Source of the DNA: Anaerobacillus arseniciselenatis
GTDB lineage: Bacteria; Bacillota; Bacilli; Bacillales; Anaerobacillaceae
Length of the DNA: 64,000 nucleotides
Assembly: GCF_001865995.1 (NCBI RefSeq)
Contig: NZ_MLQQ01000018.1
Coordinates: 124,001-188,000, forward strand
Reading direction: 5' to 3'
A program made the translations under genes and the position numbers. Below the pieces are notes generated by a model. The model saw only the letters and a list, made by a program, of their open reading frames with translations. It did no database searches and was not told the origin of the DNA. Within the stretch, counting starts at the first letter, position 1. Each line of letters starts with the position of its first letter. Positions 37,075 through 46,723 of this stretch are shown piece by piece.

Positions 37075-38484
37075 ATGAATCGATATCAACGTAACATAAC
37101 TATAGCACTCATAATAGCAACGTTTTTAGCAGCAATCGAAGTAACTGTAATTAGCACGGCAATGCCTGTGATCACGAGTGACCTCGGTGGTCTAGATTTA
37201 ATTAGTTGGGTATTTGCGATTTATTTATTAACTTACGCGGTAATGACACCGATTTTTGGTAAACTCGCTGACTTATTTGGAAGAAAAAAGATATTTATTA
37301 CGGGCGCCACTTTGTTTTTAATCGGCTCTGCCTTATGTGGTCTATCCCAATCGATGGAGCAACTGATTTTGTTTCGGGCACTACAAGGTGTTGGGGCAGG
37401 AGCGTTAATGCCAATGACATTTACGATTGTTGGTGATGTATTTAAGTATGAACAAAGAGCGAAAGTGCAAGCAATCATCGGATCGATTTGGGGGATTGCC
37501 GGTATTTTCGGACCGTTAGTCGGCGGTTTTTTCGTCGATTATTTGACATGGAACTGGATTTTCTACATCAACATTCCATTTGGACTCATTTCCATGCACT
37601 TAATCGGAAAGTATTTAGAAGAGAAAATCGAGAAGCGGAAGCGTTCGATCGACTATGGCGGTGCGATTACCTTCATTATCGGTGCGAGTGCACTACTTTA
37701 CGCACTATTATCAGGCGGAAATGAAATCGCTTGGAACGACAGTATCATGATCGTTCTGTTCGGTGTCGCATTTGTGTTCCTATTCATCTTTATTATTGTT
37801 CAATTAAAAGTAAAGGAGCCAATGGTTCCGTTCCATTTATTTAAAAATCGTCACTTATTAATTGTTAACTTAAGCGGATTACTATTAGGCGCTATTCTGA
37901 TCGGGCTAACAGCCTATTTACCGCTTTGGGTGCAAGGGGTGCTTCTCTTAGCAGCTACGGCCTCAGGTTTAACATTAATTCCGATGTCACTAGGCTGGCC
38001 ATTAGGAGCTTTTATTAGCGGTCGCATTATCGTTCGAGTTGGGACAAAGCCAATTTCTCTCGTCGGTGTCATATTAATCGCCTTAGGAACATTTGCACTT
38101 ACATTTATCACAAGTACGACATCAAATGTATTTCTTGTCATTGTCATGTTTTTTATCGGTTTAGGATTTGGTTTGTCGTTTACGGTTTTTACTGTCATTG
38201 TTCAATCTTCTGTCGATTGGAATAACCGAGGTGCCGCAGCATCATCGAATGCTTTTCTTCGTACGCTCGGTCAGACGCTCGGTATTGCCGTGCTTGGTGC
38301 TGTTTTAAACCAACATATCGGTGGGCACACGAATAACGGAACGAACGTAGCACCTGAACTTCTGGCGGCAGGACTTCATTCGGTATTCATTATTTTAGCG
38401 GTGATCGCTACCGTTTGTGCAATTTTAGTAGCTACATTTCTTCCAAAAGAACAACCTAAATATGCTAAAGAGCAATCGTCATAA
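37075..38484 (+). CDS. MFS drug efflux transporter, DHA2 (EmrB/QacA) family
   Basis: The 469-residue protein has about 14 membrane segments. TM1 motif AAIEVTVISTAMPVI, motif A GKLADLFGRKKIFI and motif C GIWGIAGIFGPLVGGFFVDYLTWNWIF-type sequence (GIAGIFGPLVGG) place it in the drug:H+ antiporter 2 family (LmrB/YusP-like). AAAGGG stands 6 nt before the ATG. The leader is occupied by the 52-bp tandem array. The family C repeat follows as a likely terminator. Confidence 0.93.
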   Translation: MNRYQRNITIALIIATFLAAIEVTVISTAMPVITSDLGGLDLISWVFAIYLLTYAVMTPIFGKLADLFGRKKIFITGATLFLIGSALCGLSQSMEQLILFRALQGVGAGALMPMTFTIVGDVFKYEQRAKVQAIIGSIWGIAGIFGPLVGGFFVDYLTWNWIFYINIPFGLISMHLIGKYLEEKIEKRKRSIDYGGAITFIIGASALLYALLSGGNEIAWNDSIMIVLFGVAFVFLFIFIIVQLKVKEPMVPFHLFKNRHLLIVNLSGLLLGAILIGLTAYLPLWVQGVLLLAATASGLTLIPMSLGWPLGAFISGRIIVRVGTKPISLVGVILIALGTFALTFITSTTSNVFLVIVMFFIGLGFGLSFTVFTVIVQSSVDWNNRGAAASSNAFLRTLGQTLGIAVLGAVLNQHIGGHTNNGTNVAPELLAAGLHSVFIILAVIATVCAILVATFLPKEQPKYAKEQSS

Positions 38485-38489
38485 ATTAT

Positions 38490-38614
38490 GTGGAGCTATC
38501 TCAAAAGAAAGTAGGCACCGTTAGGTACCAAATATAAACGGAATAAATTTATACGTCTATATTTTAGTAAGATCTACATGGTCTCTGACACTTACGGGAC
38601 AGCTCTGTCTTTTT
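38490..38614 (+). repeat. Family C terminator-like repeat, copy 4
   Basis: GGAGCTATCTCAAAAG pairs with CTTACGGGACAGCTC; the end is TGTCTTTTT. Inner motifs GGCACCGTTAGGTACC and CTCTGACACTTACGGGACAG match copy 1 at 4615. The rest of the gap, 38615-38900, shows no further structure I can support. Confidence 0.65.
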
Positions 38615-38921
38615 GAATAGCCTATATTAACCTCTAATTACGGTTAATTTATTTCCATAGTTTGCTTGATTATGTTATCATTATAAAGGTTTTTAAATAA
38701 GGAGTAAGTGACTAACGAATACTTTGATGGAGGCATGATAATCTATACGTATTAAAATGATTTACTAGTATTTTAAAATTTACTTTTAATTAGGTTGTCA
38801 CTTTTATCGGTTTAGTATTGTATTCAAAAACAGTATCGGCAAAATATAATAGAACTACGAACAAGCAATACTAATTACACCCGTTACTAAATTTAAATAA
38901 TTTAATAAAGGAGAATATTAC

Positions 38922-40610
38922 TTGAAGAAATTAACGCCCGTTTTTACGATTTCTGCGATATTAGCGATAACTTTCATTTTATGGGGAGCATTTGCTCCAA
39001 ACAATTTAGATAAAGTTACAAGTCTAATACAAGAATTCATCACTTATGAATTTGGCTGGTTTTACTTATTAGCAGCGAGCGCCTTTTTAGCCGTCGCTTT
39101 ATTTTTGATTTTTAGCCCGTACGGAAAAATAAAGTTAGGGAAGCCTGACGAACAACCAGAATATAACTATCTCACATGGTTTTCATTCCTATTTACAGCT
39201 GGAATGGGGATTGGTTTAGTCTTCTGGGGTGTCGCTGAGCCGATGTATCATTTTTATTTTCCACCACATGAGAATGTAACAGACTATCAAGCAGCTGGAC
39301 AAGCTTTACGATATTCGTTCTTCCATTGGGGACTCCATCCGTGGGCTATTTATGCAATGGTTGCACTTGTTTTAGCTTATTTTCAATTTCGTAAAGGATA
39401 TTCTGGAGTCATTAGTGCAACATTCCGTCCGTTAATCGGCGATCGAGTCGACGGTGGAATGGGGACAATGATTAACGTATTAGTCGTATTTGCGACAATT
39501 ATCGGGGTTGCGACGTCGCTCGGTTTTGGTACGATGCAAATATCAGGAGGCTTATCAGAGATCACACCTGCGATTTCTAATACATTTGCCACTCAATTCA
39601 TCATCATTATCATTATTACGATTTTATATATGATTTCTGCGCTAACAGGATTAAATCGCGGAATTCGTATTCTCAGTAAGACGAATGTATATTTAGCCGT
39701 TACTTTAATGTTGTTCGTGTTATTTTTAGGTCCAACAACGTACATTATGGGGGCATTTACACAAACTCTCGGAAATTACTTTCAAAATATTGTCAGTATG
39801 AGTTTCAGAATGGACCCTTTTAACCCTGAAACGAACTGGGTTCAAGGTTGGACGATTTTCTACTGGGCTTGGTGGATCTCTTGGGCTCCTTTCGTAGGTA
39901 CATTCATTGCACGTGTTTCTCGTGGTCGTACGATCCGTGAATTTGTAATTGGGGTTTTAGCAGTTCCAACTTTATTTAGTGCTTTATGGTTTTCCGTTTT
40001 TGGTGGTACAGCGATTTCGTTAGATATGAACGATAATATTGGTATTATGAACGTTATCGAATCAAGTGGAATGGAGGTAGCGTTATTTACGTTATTACAA
40101 CAATTCCCACTTAGCATGATTATTTCGCTTATTGCAATCTTTCTTATTTGTTCGTTTTTTATTACTTCTGCCGATTCAGCGACGTTTGTACTCGGAATGC
40201 AGACGACAAATGGAAGTCTAAATCCGCCAAATTCAGTTAAATTAATTTGGGGATTCATTCAGTCTGCTGCAGCAGCGGTACTACTTGCTTCGGGTGGATT
40301 GGATGCTTTACAAACAGCAGCAATCATAGCCGCATTACCGTTCACCGTTGTTATGATCTTTATGATTATCTCTTTATTTAAAGAGTTGCGCCGTGAACAC
40401 ATCATACTATACCAAGATAAGTTAACTAGGTTGAAAATGAAAGAAGAGAAAGTAAAGCTTAAAGAAGATAAATTACGATTAAAAGAAGAAAACATGGCAT
40501 TAAAGAAACAATTAAAAGAAGAAGAGCTCACATTTAAAAAGCAGTTGAAAGAAGAAAATGCGTCATTAAAGAAGGCATTAAAAAAAGATCAAAATAAAAA
40601 TAATAAATAG
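38922..40610 (+). CDS. BCCT family betaine/choline/carnitine transporter with C-terminal charged coil
   Basis: The 562-residue sodium- or proton-coupled transporter imports quaternary ammonium osmolytes such as glycine betaine (OpuD/BetP family). Twelve membrane segments are predicted; signatures are GMGIGLVFWGVAEPMYH, HWGLHPWAIYAM and WTIFYWAWWISWAPFVGTFIARVSRGRT. The cytosolic tail from about residue 505 is a lysine/glutamate-rich heptad repeat (KMKEEKVKLKEDKLRLKEEN), much longer and more regular than in OpuD, and may act as an osmosensor. The TTG start follows AAAGGAG. It is monocistronic, with a terminator at 40618. Confidence 0.93.
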   Translation: MKKLTPVFTISAILAITFILWGAFAPNNLDKVTSLIQEFITYEFGWFYLLAASAFLAVALFLIFSPYGKIKLGKPDEQPEYNYLTWFSFLFTAGMGIGLVFWGVAEPMYHFYFPPHENVTDYQAAGQALRYSFFHWGLHPWAIYAMVALVLAYFQFRKGYSGVISATFRPLIGDRVDGGMGTMINVLVVFATIIGVATSLGFGTMQISGGLSEITPAISNTFATQFIIIIIITILYMISALTGLNRGIRILSKTNVYLAVTLMLFVLFLGPTTYIMGAFTQTLGNYFQNIVSMSFRMDPFNPETNWVQGWTIFYWAWWISWAPFVGTFIARVSRGRTIREFVIGVLAVPTLFSALWFSVFGGTAISLDMNDNIGIMNVIESSGMEVALFTLLQQFPLSMIISLIAIFLICSFFITSADSATFVLGMQTTNGSLNPPNSVKLIWGFIQSAAAAVLLASGGLDALQTAAIIAALPFTVVMIFMIISLFKELRREHIILYQDKLTRLKMKEEKVKLKEDKLRLKEENMALKKQLKEEELTFKKQLKEENASLKKALKKDQNKNNK

Positions 40611-40617
40611 TTTTTGT

Positions 40618-40672
40618 TGGTCTGAACCCGTTGGAGAATAGCTTATTCGTCAACGTGTTCGGGCTTTTTTGT
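40618..40672 (+). terminator. Intrinsic terminator after BCCT gene
   Basis: TCTGAACCCGTTGG pairs with TCAACGTGTTCGGGC, ending in T6. Confidence 0.75.
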
Positions 40673-40744
40673 TTGAAAACGTGACATCGCCCTATTACTT
40701 ATGTGAAAATAGAGAGAATGATAATGTGGAACAGGTTGGTGACT

Positions 40745-41944
40745 ATGGAAACTGAAATGATTTTAAAAGTAAAACCGAAGTTCGTAAAAAAATTTAAAGC
40801 TGGGTATCCGTTAATATTTAAGGAAGCAATCATTAATATTAATGACTTAAAAGAGGAAGGTACGGTCGTTAAACTGGTTGACGACCGTCAATCGCTGATC
40901 GCTAAAGGCTATTACGGTAAACAAAACAAAGGATATGGTTGGATACTTACTCAAAATGCCAACGAAAAAATTGATGAAGCTTTTTTTGAAAAAAAACTGA
41001 AAACTGCGTTCAATAAAAGAAAGTCGTTTTATAATAATAAAGAAACGACGGCTTTTCGTGTGTTTAATGCGGAAGGTGACGGGATTGGCGGCTTAACAAT
41101 CGACTATTTTGATGGTTATTATTTAATTAATTGGTACAGTGAAGGCATTTTTAAGTTTAGTGAGTATGTGCTTTCTTCATTAAAAAAACTCGTTGATTAC
41201 AAAGGGATCTATCAGAAAAAGCGTTTTAATCAAGATGGTCAATACATAGAAGAAGATGATTTTGTCACGGGTGAGAGAGGACAATTCCCGCTAGTCGTCA
41301 AAGAAAATGGCGTCCATTTCGCCGTTTATTTAAATGAAGGGGCAATGGTCGGTGTTTTTCTTGACCAACGCGAAGTCAGAAAAACAATCCGTGATCATTA
41401 TGCCGAAGGAAAGACGGTACTCAATACTTTTTCATATACAGGAGCCTTTTCGATTTTTGCGGCACTAGGGAACGCCGCAAAAACGACGAGTGTTGACCTT
41501 GCTAATCGCAGTTTAGCGAAGACGATTGAACAGTTCAGCATTAACAATATCGACTATGAGGCACAAGACATAATTGTTGAAGACGTGTTTAAGTACTTTA
41601 AATATGCCGTCAAGAAAAACTTAAGCTTTGATATGGTCATCCTTGACCCACCAAGCTTTGCCCGGTCTAAAAAATACACATTTAGTGCCGCAAAAGATTA
41701 TAAACAACTCTTAAAAGAAGCGATTGCGATTACGAACGATCAAGGAGTTATTGTTGCGTCGACGAATTGCGCAACCTTTGATATGCAAAAATTTAAAGGC
41801 TTTATCGACACTGCTTTTAAAGAGTCGAATGCGAAATACGAGATCGTTGAGGAGTTTTCACTTCCTGATGATTTTCGAACAATGAAACAGTATAAAGAAG
41901 GAAACTATCTTAAAGTTGCTTTTATTAAAGTTCGATCTAAGTAG
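40745..41944 (+). CDS. Class I SAM-dependent rRNA methyltransferase (RlmI/YwbD-like)
   Basis: The 400-residue protein has an N-terminal PUA domain (about 1-75), a central RlmI-like EEHEH domain and a Rossmann methyltransferase domain (motif I VLNTFSYTGAFSIFAALG, motif IV DMVILDPPSFARSKK). RlmI methylates 23S rRNA at a cytosine C5; the DPPSFA motif is that of the COG1092 group. The upstream in-frame GTG at 40703 would add 14 residues; the ATG at 40745 follows AGGTTGGTG. A family A fragment starts one base after the stop. Confidence 0.88.
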   Translation: METEMILKVKPKFVKKFKAGYPLIFKEAIININDLKEEGTVVKLVDDRQSLIAKGYYGKQNKGYGWILTQNANEKIDEAFFEKKLKTAFNKRKSFYNNKETTAFRVFNAEGDGIGGLTIDYFDGYYLINWYSEGIFKFSEYVLSSLKKLVDYKGIYQKKRFNQDGQYIEEDDFVTGERGQFPLVVKENGVHFAVYLNEGAMVGVFLDQREVRKTIRDHYAEGKTVLNTFSYTGAFSIFAALGNAAKTTSVDLANRSLAKTIEQFSINNIDYEAQDIIVEDVFKYFKYAVKKNLSFDMVILDPPSFARSKKYTFSAAKDYKQLLKEAIAITNDQGVIVASTNCATFDMQKFKGFIDTAFKESNAKYEIVEEFSLPDDFRTMKQYKEGNYLKVAFIKVRSK

Positions 41945-42023
41945 TCAATATATAGTTGCACCAAAACACTTTGTAACTATATATTTCTGATGTGACTCTT
42001 TTTTGGAACTATGAAATTCACTC
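41945..42023 (+). repeat. Family A palindromic repeat, copy 7 (left end missing)
   Basis: It starts directly at the interior TCAATATATAGTTGCACC and ends AACTATGAAATTCACTCG. The left terminal half is absent, so the copy is truncated exactly at the preceding stop codon. Confidence 0.8.
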
Positions 42024-42081
42024 GAATGAAAGTATTATTTAATATACTATTAGACTACTTTATGGATTAAGGATGAGGAAC

Positions 42082-42411
42082 ATGGAGGATAAAGTTTTAA
42101 TTGTCGAGGGTAAAAATGATCGTAAAACAGTCGAGAAAGTACTTGATGAATCGGTAAATATTATTTGCACTTACGGAACTTTAAGTGAAGAGAAGCTTGA
42201 GACGATCATTTATCCTATTGAAGACAACGACGTTTATATACTAGTTGATGCCGATGATGCCGGTGAAAAATTAAGAAAACAATTAAAACATGAGCTACCA
42301 AATGCGACACATTTGTATATAGACAAAGTGTATCGGCAAGTAGAGACAACACCTCTCGATTTCCTAGCGGAACTGTTACGAAAATATTTTCAAGTAAAGG
42401 AGCCGTTTTAG
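42082..42411 (+). CDS. Small Toprim-domain protein
   Basis: The protein has 109 residues (112 if the ATG at 42073 is used) and is little more than a Toprim domain: the glutamate motif VLIVEGKNDRKTVEK and the D-x-D motif ILVDADDAGEKLRKQL. The size and sequence resemble the small Toprim proteins of Firmicutes related to RNase M5 and YusF. The final LDFLAELLRKYFQ helix is like that of RNase M5 relatives. A nucleic acid role is likely, the substrate unknown. Confidence 0.85.
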   Translation: MEDKVLIVEGKNDRKTVEKVLDESVNIICTYGTLSEEKLETIIYPIEDNDVYILVDADDAGEKLRKQLKHELPNATHLYIDKVYRQVETTPLDFLAELLRKYFQVKEPF

Positions 42412-42490
42412 GTTTTGTATCCTATCCTTCATCTAAAAGCGTCGGTACATGTCTGCTTGACTAAATACTATTTTATAGGGGGAGAAACCA

Positions 42491-43495
42491 TTGAATCTTA
42501 CTAAGTTTCCTAGAAATCGTTATACAAAAACAGCGACACCCATTGAAAAGGTAGCTCGATTTTCTAAAGCGTTAGGCGGAGCAAATGTATACATAAAAAG
42601 AGATGATCAATTAGGCCTTACAGAGGGCGGCAATAAAACACGAAAGCTCGAGTTTTTAATTGCTGATGCTATTGAGAAGGGCGCAGATACGATCATCACT
42701 GCTGGAGGAATCCAATCGAATCACTGCCGATTAACGTTATCCGCATGTGTCAAAGAAGGGTTAAAGTGCATGCTAGTTTTAGAGGAGAACGTGGTCTCGC
42801 AATTTCATACAGATACGAGCGGTAATTATCTTCTATATCAGCTGTTAGGTACGGAGGCGATTAAAATTGTTCCGAACGGCACTGATGTATATGAAGAAAT
42901 GGACGCACTTGCGCAACAATTACGCGAAGAGGGGCGAAACCCATATGTAATCCCAGTTGGTGGGTCGAATGTCATTGGCTCAACTGGTTATGCAGCGTGT
43001 GCCGAAGAAATCGTTCAGCAAGAAAAGGAAATAGGAGTAAAATTTGACTATGTTGTTTGTACAAGTGGTAGTGCCGGTATGCAAGCTGGTTTAATCTCAG
43101 GTTTCTTCGGTTTAGAGCGTGAAACGAAAGTCATCGGCATTAATATTAGTCGAGAAAAAAAAGAACAAGAAGAAAAATTGTATGAACTAACGAAAGCAAC
43201 CGCTGCGCACATTGGGATTGAAAGAGAAGTTCCTCGCGCTACAATTATGTGTTTTGATGAATATGTAGGACCGGGATATGCGCTACCAACCGAAGAAATG
43301 GTGGAGGCGGTTAAGTTACTCGGGCAAACAGAAGCGATCATTTTAGACCCAGTGTATACAGGAAAAACGATGGCCGGTTTAATTGATCTAATACGCAAAG
43401 ATTATTTTAAACCGAGCGATAATGTCTTGTTTTTACATTCAGGCGGAACCCCAGCCGTTTACGCGTACGCACCACTTTTTAATAGTAAAAGTTGA
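42491..43495 (+). CDS. PLP-dependent D-cysteine desulfhydrase / ACC deaminase family enzyme
   Basis: The 334-residue enzyme belongs to the fold-type II PLP group. The PLP lysine is K49 in EGGNKTRKLEF, SNHCRLT binds substrate, and GSAGMQAGLISG and FLHSGGTPAVYAY bind phosphate and pyridine. D-cysteine desulfhydrase releases sulfide, ammonia and pyruvate; ACC deaminase is the alternative within the family and cannot be excluded by sequence reading. The TTG start follows AGGGGGAG. Confidence 0.85.
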   Translation: MNLTKFPRNRYTKTATPIEKVARFSKALGGANVYIKRDDQLGLTEGGNKTRKLEFLIADAIEKGADTIITAGGIQSNHCRLTLSACVKEGLKCMLVLEENVVSQFHTDTSGNYLLYQLLGTEAIKIVPNGTDVYEEMDALAQQLREEGRNPYVIPVGGSNVIGSTGYAACAEEIVQQEKEIGVKFDYVVCTSGSAGMQAGLISGFFGLERETKVIGINISREKKEQEEKLYELTKATAAHIGIEREVPRATIMCFDEYVGPGYALPTEEMVEAVKLLGQTEAIILDPVYTGKTMAGLIDLIRKDYFKPSDNVLFLHSGGTPAVYAYAPLFNSKS

Positions 43496-43659
43496 GGTGT
43501 TAGACATCAACGACCTCCAGTGCAACTACATTTATGTAATTACATTACAACAATCTTACTCTTAAATAAACTATTTTGATTTGTTTCTATAAAGGGTACT
43601 AGAATTATACCAATTACACCTTAACCGATAAAATATGCTATAGTATTAAAAGGTAAATC

Positions 43660-43696
43660 GCTCAATCTTTATGATTGGGCGCTTTATTTTTTTCAC
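43660..43696 (+). terminator. Intrinsic terminator before the helicase gene
   Basis: ATCGCTCAATC and GATTGGGCGCT pair around TTTAT, followed by TTTATTTTTTT. A TATAGT-type promoter element just upstream could make it an attenuator. Confidence 0.6.
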
Positions 43697-43742
43697 TAGA
43701 AGAGGCAACAATCTTTAATTTTACGAAAAAGGAAGATCACCG

Positions 43743-45983
43743 ATGAAATACATCAAAGAGTGGCAAGAAGCACTGCACATCGAAATTCATCATTTAAAAA
43801 AATACGGAAGTACGAAATATAAGCTGAAAAGTGGTCGTTTAATAACAAGCCAAAACGGTTTTACTTACTATTTTGAAACGTCACTGCCAATCTCCGTTCC
43901 AGTAGGCTCAATGATTAGCGTACAATGGGAAAGCTTGAAGGTCAGTGGCAAAATGTTATCTTCAGAAGGAAGTAGTATCCTCGTTTCGCTTGAAAAATCA
44001 TTAGGGGATTTAATTGGTGAAGCTATTCTTTTTTACGATCCGTGGGAGTTATTAGAAGAACTGGGCTTACGTTTGGATGAAGCGAAAAAAAGTAAGAAAA
44101 AACTTCAACGAATGAAGCAGTTAGTCGAGCCGAACGCACCAGCAAAACATTCAATTGAAAAAAACAAAACGAATGCTCATGAGTTATTTTATCGATCAAA
44201 ATATAATCCAGCAACATTCGTTTGGGGACCACCAGGGACTGGAAAAACGTACACGTTAGCGCGAGTTGCCGCGAATAAGTATTTTCAAGGGAAACGGGTG
44301 CTGATATTATCCCACAGTAATCAGGCGGTCGATGTGTTACTTGAGGAAATTGTTCATTTTTTAATAAAAAAATCACGGTTTAAAGAAGGGGATGTGCTAA
44401 GGTACGGCTCAGGGTCCAAACAGACGTCGGTTGAGGCTGTGACGACACAAAAACTACTAGAAGCACATGAACCAAAACTAGCGAAAGAAAAAGAAACGGT
44501 TGCCCAAGAAAGACGGTTGTTAAAACAAGATTTATCTCAATCATTTAGTCGACGAGATAGCGAAAGCTTACTAGCCATGGAAAAAAAGTTAGCCACTTTA
44601 TTAGAAAAAGTTCGCCAAAAGGAATTGATATTTTTAAAAGAAGCAAAGGTGGTTGGAACGACATTAGCGAAAGCAGCTAACGATCCTGCCATTTATGAAA
44701 AAACTTTTGATCTCGTCATCATTGATGAAGCAAGTATGGCCTATGTTCCACAAACAGCATTTGCGGCAAGTCTCGGCAAGCGCGTGATTGTATCCGGTGA
44801 TTTTAAACAGTTACCGCCAATTGCCGCATCCAGGCATTCGTTAGTCGACAAGTGGTTAAAAGAAGATATTTTTCATCGCTCTGGGGTCGTTGAGACGGTG
44901 ACTAATAACAATTTACACCCGCACTTAATGTTATTAAAAGAGCAACGCCGTATGCATCCACATGTATCGGCGTTTACGAATCGCTTTATTTATGGTGGGA
45001 AGGTGTATGATCATCGCAGTATGGAGAAGAAGCGAAATGAATTAGTAGCCCGGGCACCTTTTCCAAACCTGGCTTCGATTTTAGTCGATACGAGTTTTAC
45101 AGGGCAGCACTGTATTCAAGAAAAATCGTCGAAATCTCGTATGAACGTATGGCAATTGTTGATTTCATTTCAACTTATTCATGAATCTTATGTTGCCGGT
45201 GTGAAGTCGATCGGTTATGTAACTCCGTATCGCGCGCAGGCGTTGTTAATGGAGCAACTATTGAAATGTATTTATGAAAACGAACGCGCGGATGCTGATA
45301 TTATCGCCGCAACTGTCCACCGTTTTCAAGGCAGTGAACGTGACGTTATGATTTTTGACACCGTCGATAGCTATCCTGAGGAACGTTCAAGTATGCTTTT
45401 AACTGGAAAAGATAGCGAGCGCCTCGTTAATGTTGCGATTACTCGGACGAAAGGAAAGTTTCTTCACGTCAGTGATCGTCATTTTATAAAAAATCATGTT
45501 TACCAAGGAAAAACGTTACGGCAACTCGTCGACCATCAAGAAAAAGAAAAGCAAGTTATGGATCACCAACAAATTGGCACTTGGATTAAACATCAACATA
45601 AGAAACTACAATGGCTCCACGCGTTAAAACTTGAACCTGTTTTTAAAGACGTGAAAATAGCCAAGAAATCAGTGTTCATTTCTTTACCACAGAATACTGA
45701 GTTAACTCCAGAATGGCAAGAAGTGATTTCGTCGATAAGTGAAGGAGTAAACATTTCGATCGTTTGTAAGCAGCGTGCATTGAGTAATCGGCAGGTTCAT
45801 TATATCGAAGCTGACTTACCTTTTCCATTTGTCATCATCGACGAATCGGTTATTTGGCTGGGCCATCCACTTGAAGGAGCGACAAAGAGTAAACCACCAT
45901 TTGTTGCTGCAAGACTGTATTCAGAGAAGTTCGTACAATATTTCCTCAGCCAATTGAGTGAATTTCATAATCACCAAAAATGA
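43743..45983 (+). CDS. Superfamily 1B (UPF1/DNA2-like) helicase with C-terminal PLD-like domain
   Basis: The 746-residue protein has Walker A G162-P-P-G-T-G-K-T, a coiled insertion (about 240-295), DEAS in VIIDEASMAYVPQT, GDFKQLPP, the EQRRMHP motif IV region, TPYRAQ, and motif V/VI VHRFQGSERDVMIFD and LVNVAITRTKG. The tail (about 640-735) contains VIIDESVIWLGHPL, typical of phospholipase D-like domains fused to such helicases. Role in DNA/RNA remodelling is inferred. The last codons and stop (S-E-F-H-N-H-Q-K) are encoded by the terminus of a family A repeat. Confidence 0.88.
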   Translation: MKYIKEWQEALHIEIHHLKKYGSTKYKLKSGRLITSQNGFTYYFETSLPISVPVGSMISVQWESLKVSGKMLSSEGSSILVSLEKSLGDLIGEAILFYDPWELLEELGLRLDEAKKSKKKLQRMKQLVEPNAPAKHSIEKNKTNAHELFYRSKYNPATFVWGPPGTGKTYTLARVAANKYFQGKRVLILSHSNQAVDVLLEEIVHFLIKKSRFKEGDVLRYGSGSKQTSVEAVTTQKLLEAHEPKLAKEKETVAQERRLLKQDLSQSFSRRDSESLLAMEKKLATLLEKVRQKELIFLKEAKVVGTTLAKAANDPAIYEKTFDLVIIDEASMAYVPQTAFAASLGKRVIVSGDFKQLPPIAASRHSLVDKWLKEDIFHRSGVVETVTNNNLHPHLMLLKEQRRMHPHVSAFTNRFIYGGKVYDHRSMEKKRNELVARAPFPNLASILVDTSFTGQHCIQEKSSKSRMNVWQLLISFQLIHESYVAGVKSIGYVTPYRAQALLMEQLLKCIYENERADADIIAATVHRFQGSERDVMIFDTVDSYPEERSSMLLTGKDSERLVNVAITRTKGKFLHVSDRHFIKNHVYQGKTLRQLVDHQEKEKQVMDHQQIGTWIKHQHKKLQWLHALKLEPVFKDVKIAKKSVFISLPQNTELTPEWQEVISSISEGVNISIVCKQRALSNRQVHYIEADLPFPFVIIDESVIWLGHPLEGATKSKPPFVAARLYSEKFVQYFLSQLSEFHNHQK
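45956..45981 (-). repeat. Family A terminus embedded in the helicase 3' end (copy 8, fragment)
   Basis: GAGTGAATTTCATAATCACC, AAAAA is identical in reverse complement to the right end of copy 11. It encodes the last eight residues before the TGA. Confidence 0.75.
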
Positions 45984-46060
45984 TCTTTATTAGACAAGTG
46001 CCTGTCACTTGTCGAATAAAGATCGAGTCACTTACTTTCGTAATAGTGGCTTTTTTTGTT
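45982..46060 (+). terminator. Near-perfect 43-bp palindrome plus terminator after helicase
   Basis: GATCTTTATTAGACAAGTG and CACTTGTCGAATAAAGATC pair with one mismatch around CCTGT. A second hairpin AGTCACTTA / TAATAGTGGCT with TTTTTTT completes termination. Confidence 0.8.
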
Positions 46061-46150
46061 AAAAATGTTTTATTTATATCCACAGACTATTGTTACAAGC
46101 ATCTAATTAGATTATAATCAAATTAGATGGTTGTTAAAGGAGGAGTTTAT

Positions 46151-46723
46151 ATGCAACTAAGTAGACTCGTTAAATTTCATAAGGCGCTAGGAGATGAAAC
46201 GAGAATTCGGATTATTTCGTTATTAAAGGAAGGCCCACTGCACGGTCAGGCGATAGCAGGGAAATTGGGGCTTACAGCACCAACGATTTCGCACCATATC
46301 GCAAAGCTACGCGAAATTGACATTATCTTTCAACGACGTGAAAAGAACACGATTTATTTTTACTTGAATGAAAAAAAGCTGACCTTTATGGCTGAAGCGA
46401 TTTTACGTCTCGGAACTGACGAGATGAAGCTTGCACAAGTAGAGGATGAGGAAAAATATAAGGTGATTAAAAACTTTATTCAAGCAGATGGTTCCCTGAA
46501 AACTATTCCTGCACAACGCAAAAAACGACTCATTATTTTAGAGCATATGGTGAAGCAATTAGACATTGGTAAAAAGTATACGGAACGAGAAATCAACGAA
46601 CATATTAAGAAATTTCACGAAGACTTTGCCACAATTCGCCGTGAATTTGTTATGTGTCAATTTATGTTCCGACAAGGTGGGGAATATGAATTAAACCCTA
46701 AAGAGATGTGGCCAATAAATTAG
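46151..46723 (+). CDS. ArsR family regulator with DUF2087 domain
   Basis: The 190-residue protein has an N-terminal winged helix (about 5-80, LGDETRIRIISLLKEGPLHG and LTAPTISHHIAKLREIDII) and a C-terminal DUF2087 domain (about 105-185, KKRLIILEHMVKQLDIGKKYTEREIN). No CxC arsenic-binding motif is seen, so metal sensing is not supported. The ATG at 46151 is 7 nt after AAAGGAGG. It is followed directly by a broken acetyltransferase gene. Confidence 0.92.
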   Translation: MQLSRLVKFHKALGDETRIRIISLLKEGPLHGQAIAGKLGLTAPTISHHIAKLREIDIIFQRREKNTIYFYLNEKKLTFMAEAILRLGTDEMKLAQVEDEEKYKVIKNFIQADGSLKTIPAQRKKRLIILEHMVKQLDIGKKYTEREINEHIKKFHEDFATIRREFVMCQFMFRQGGEYELNPKEMWPIN

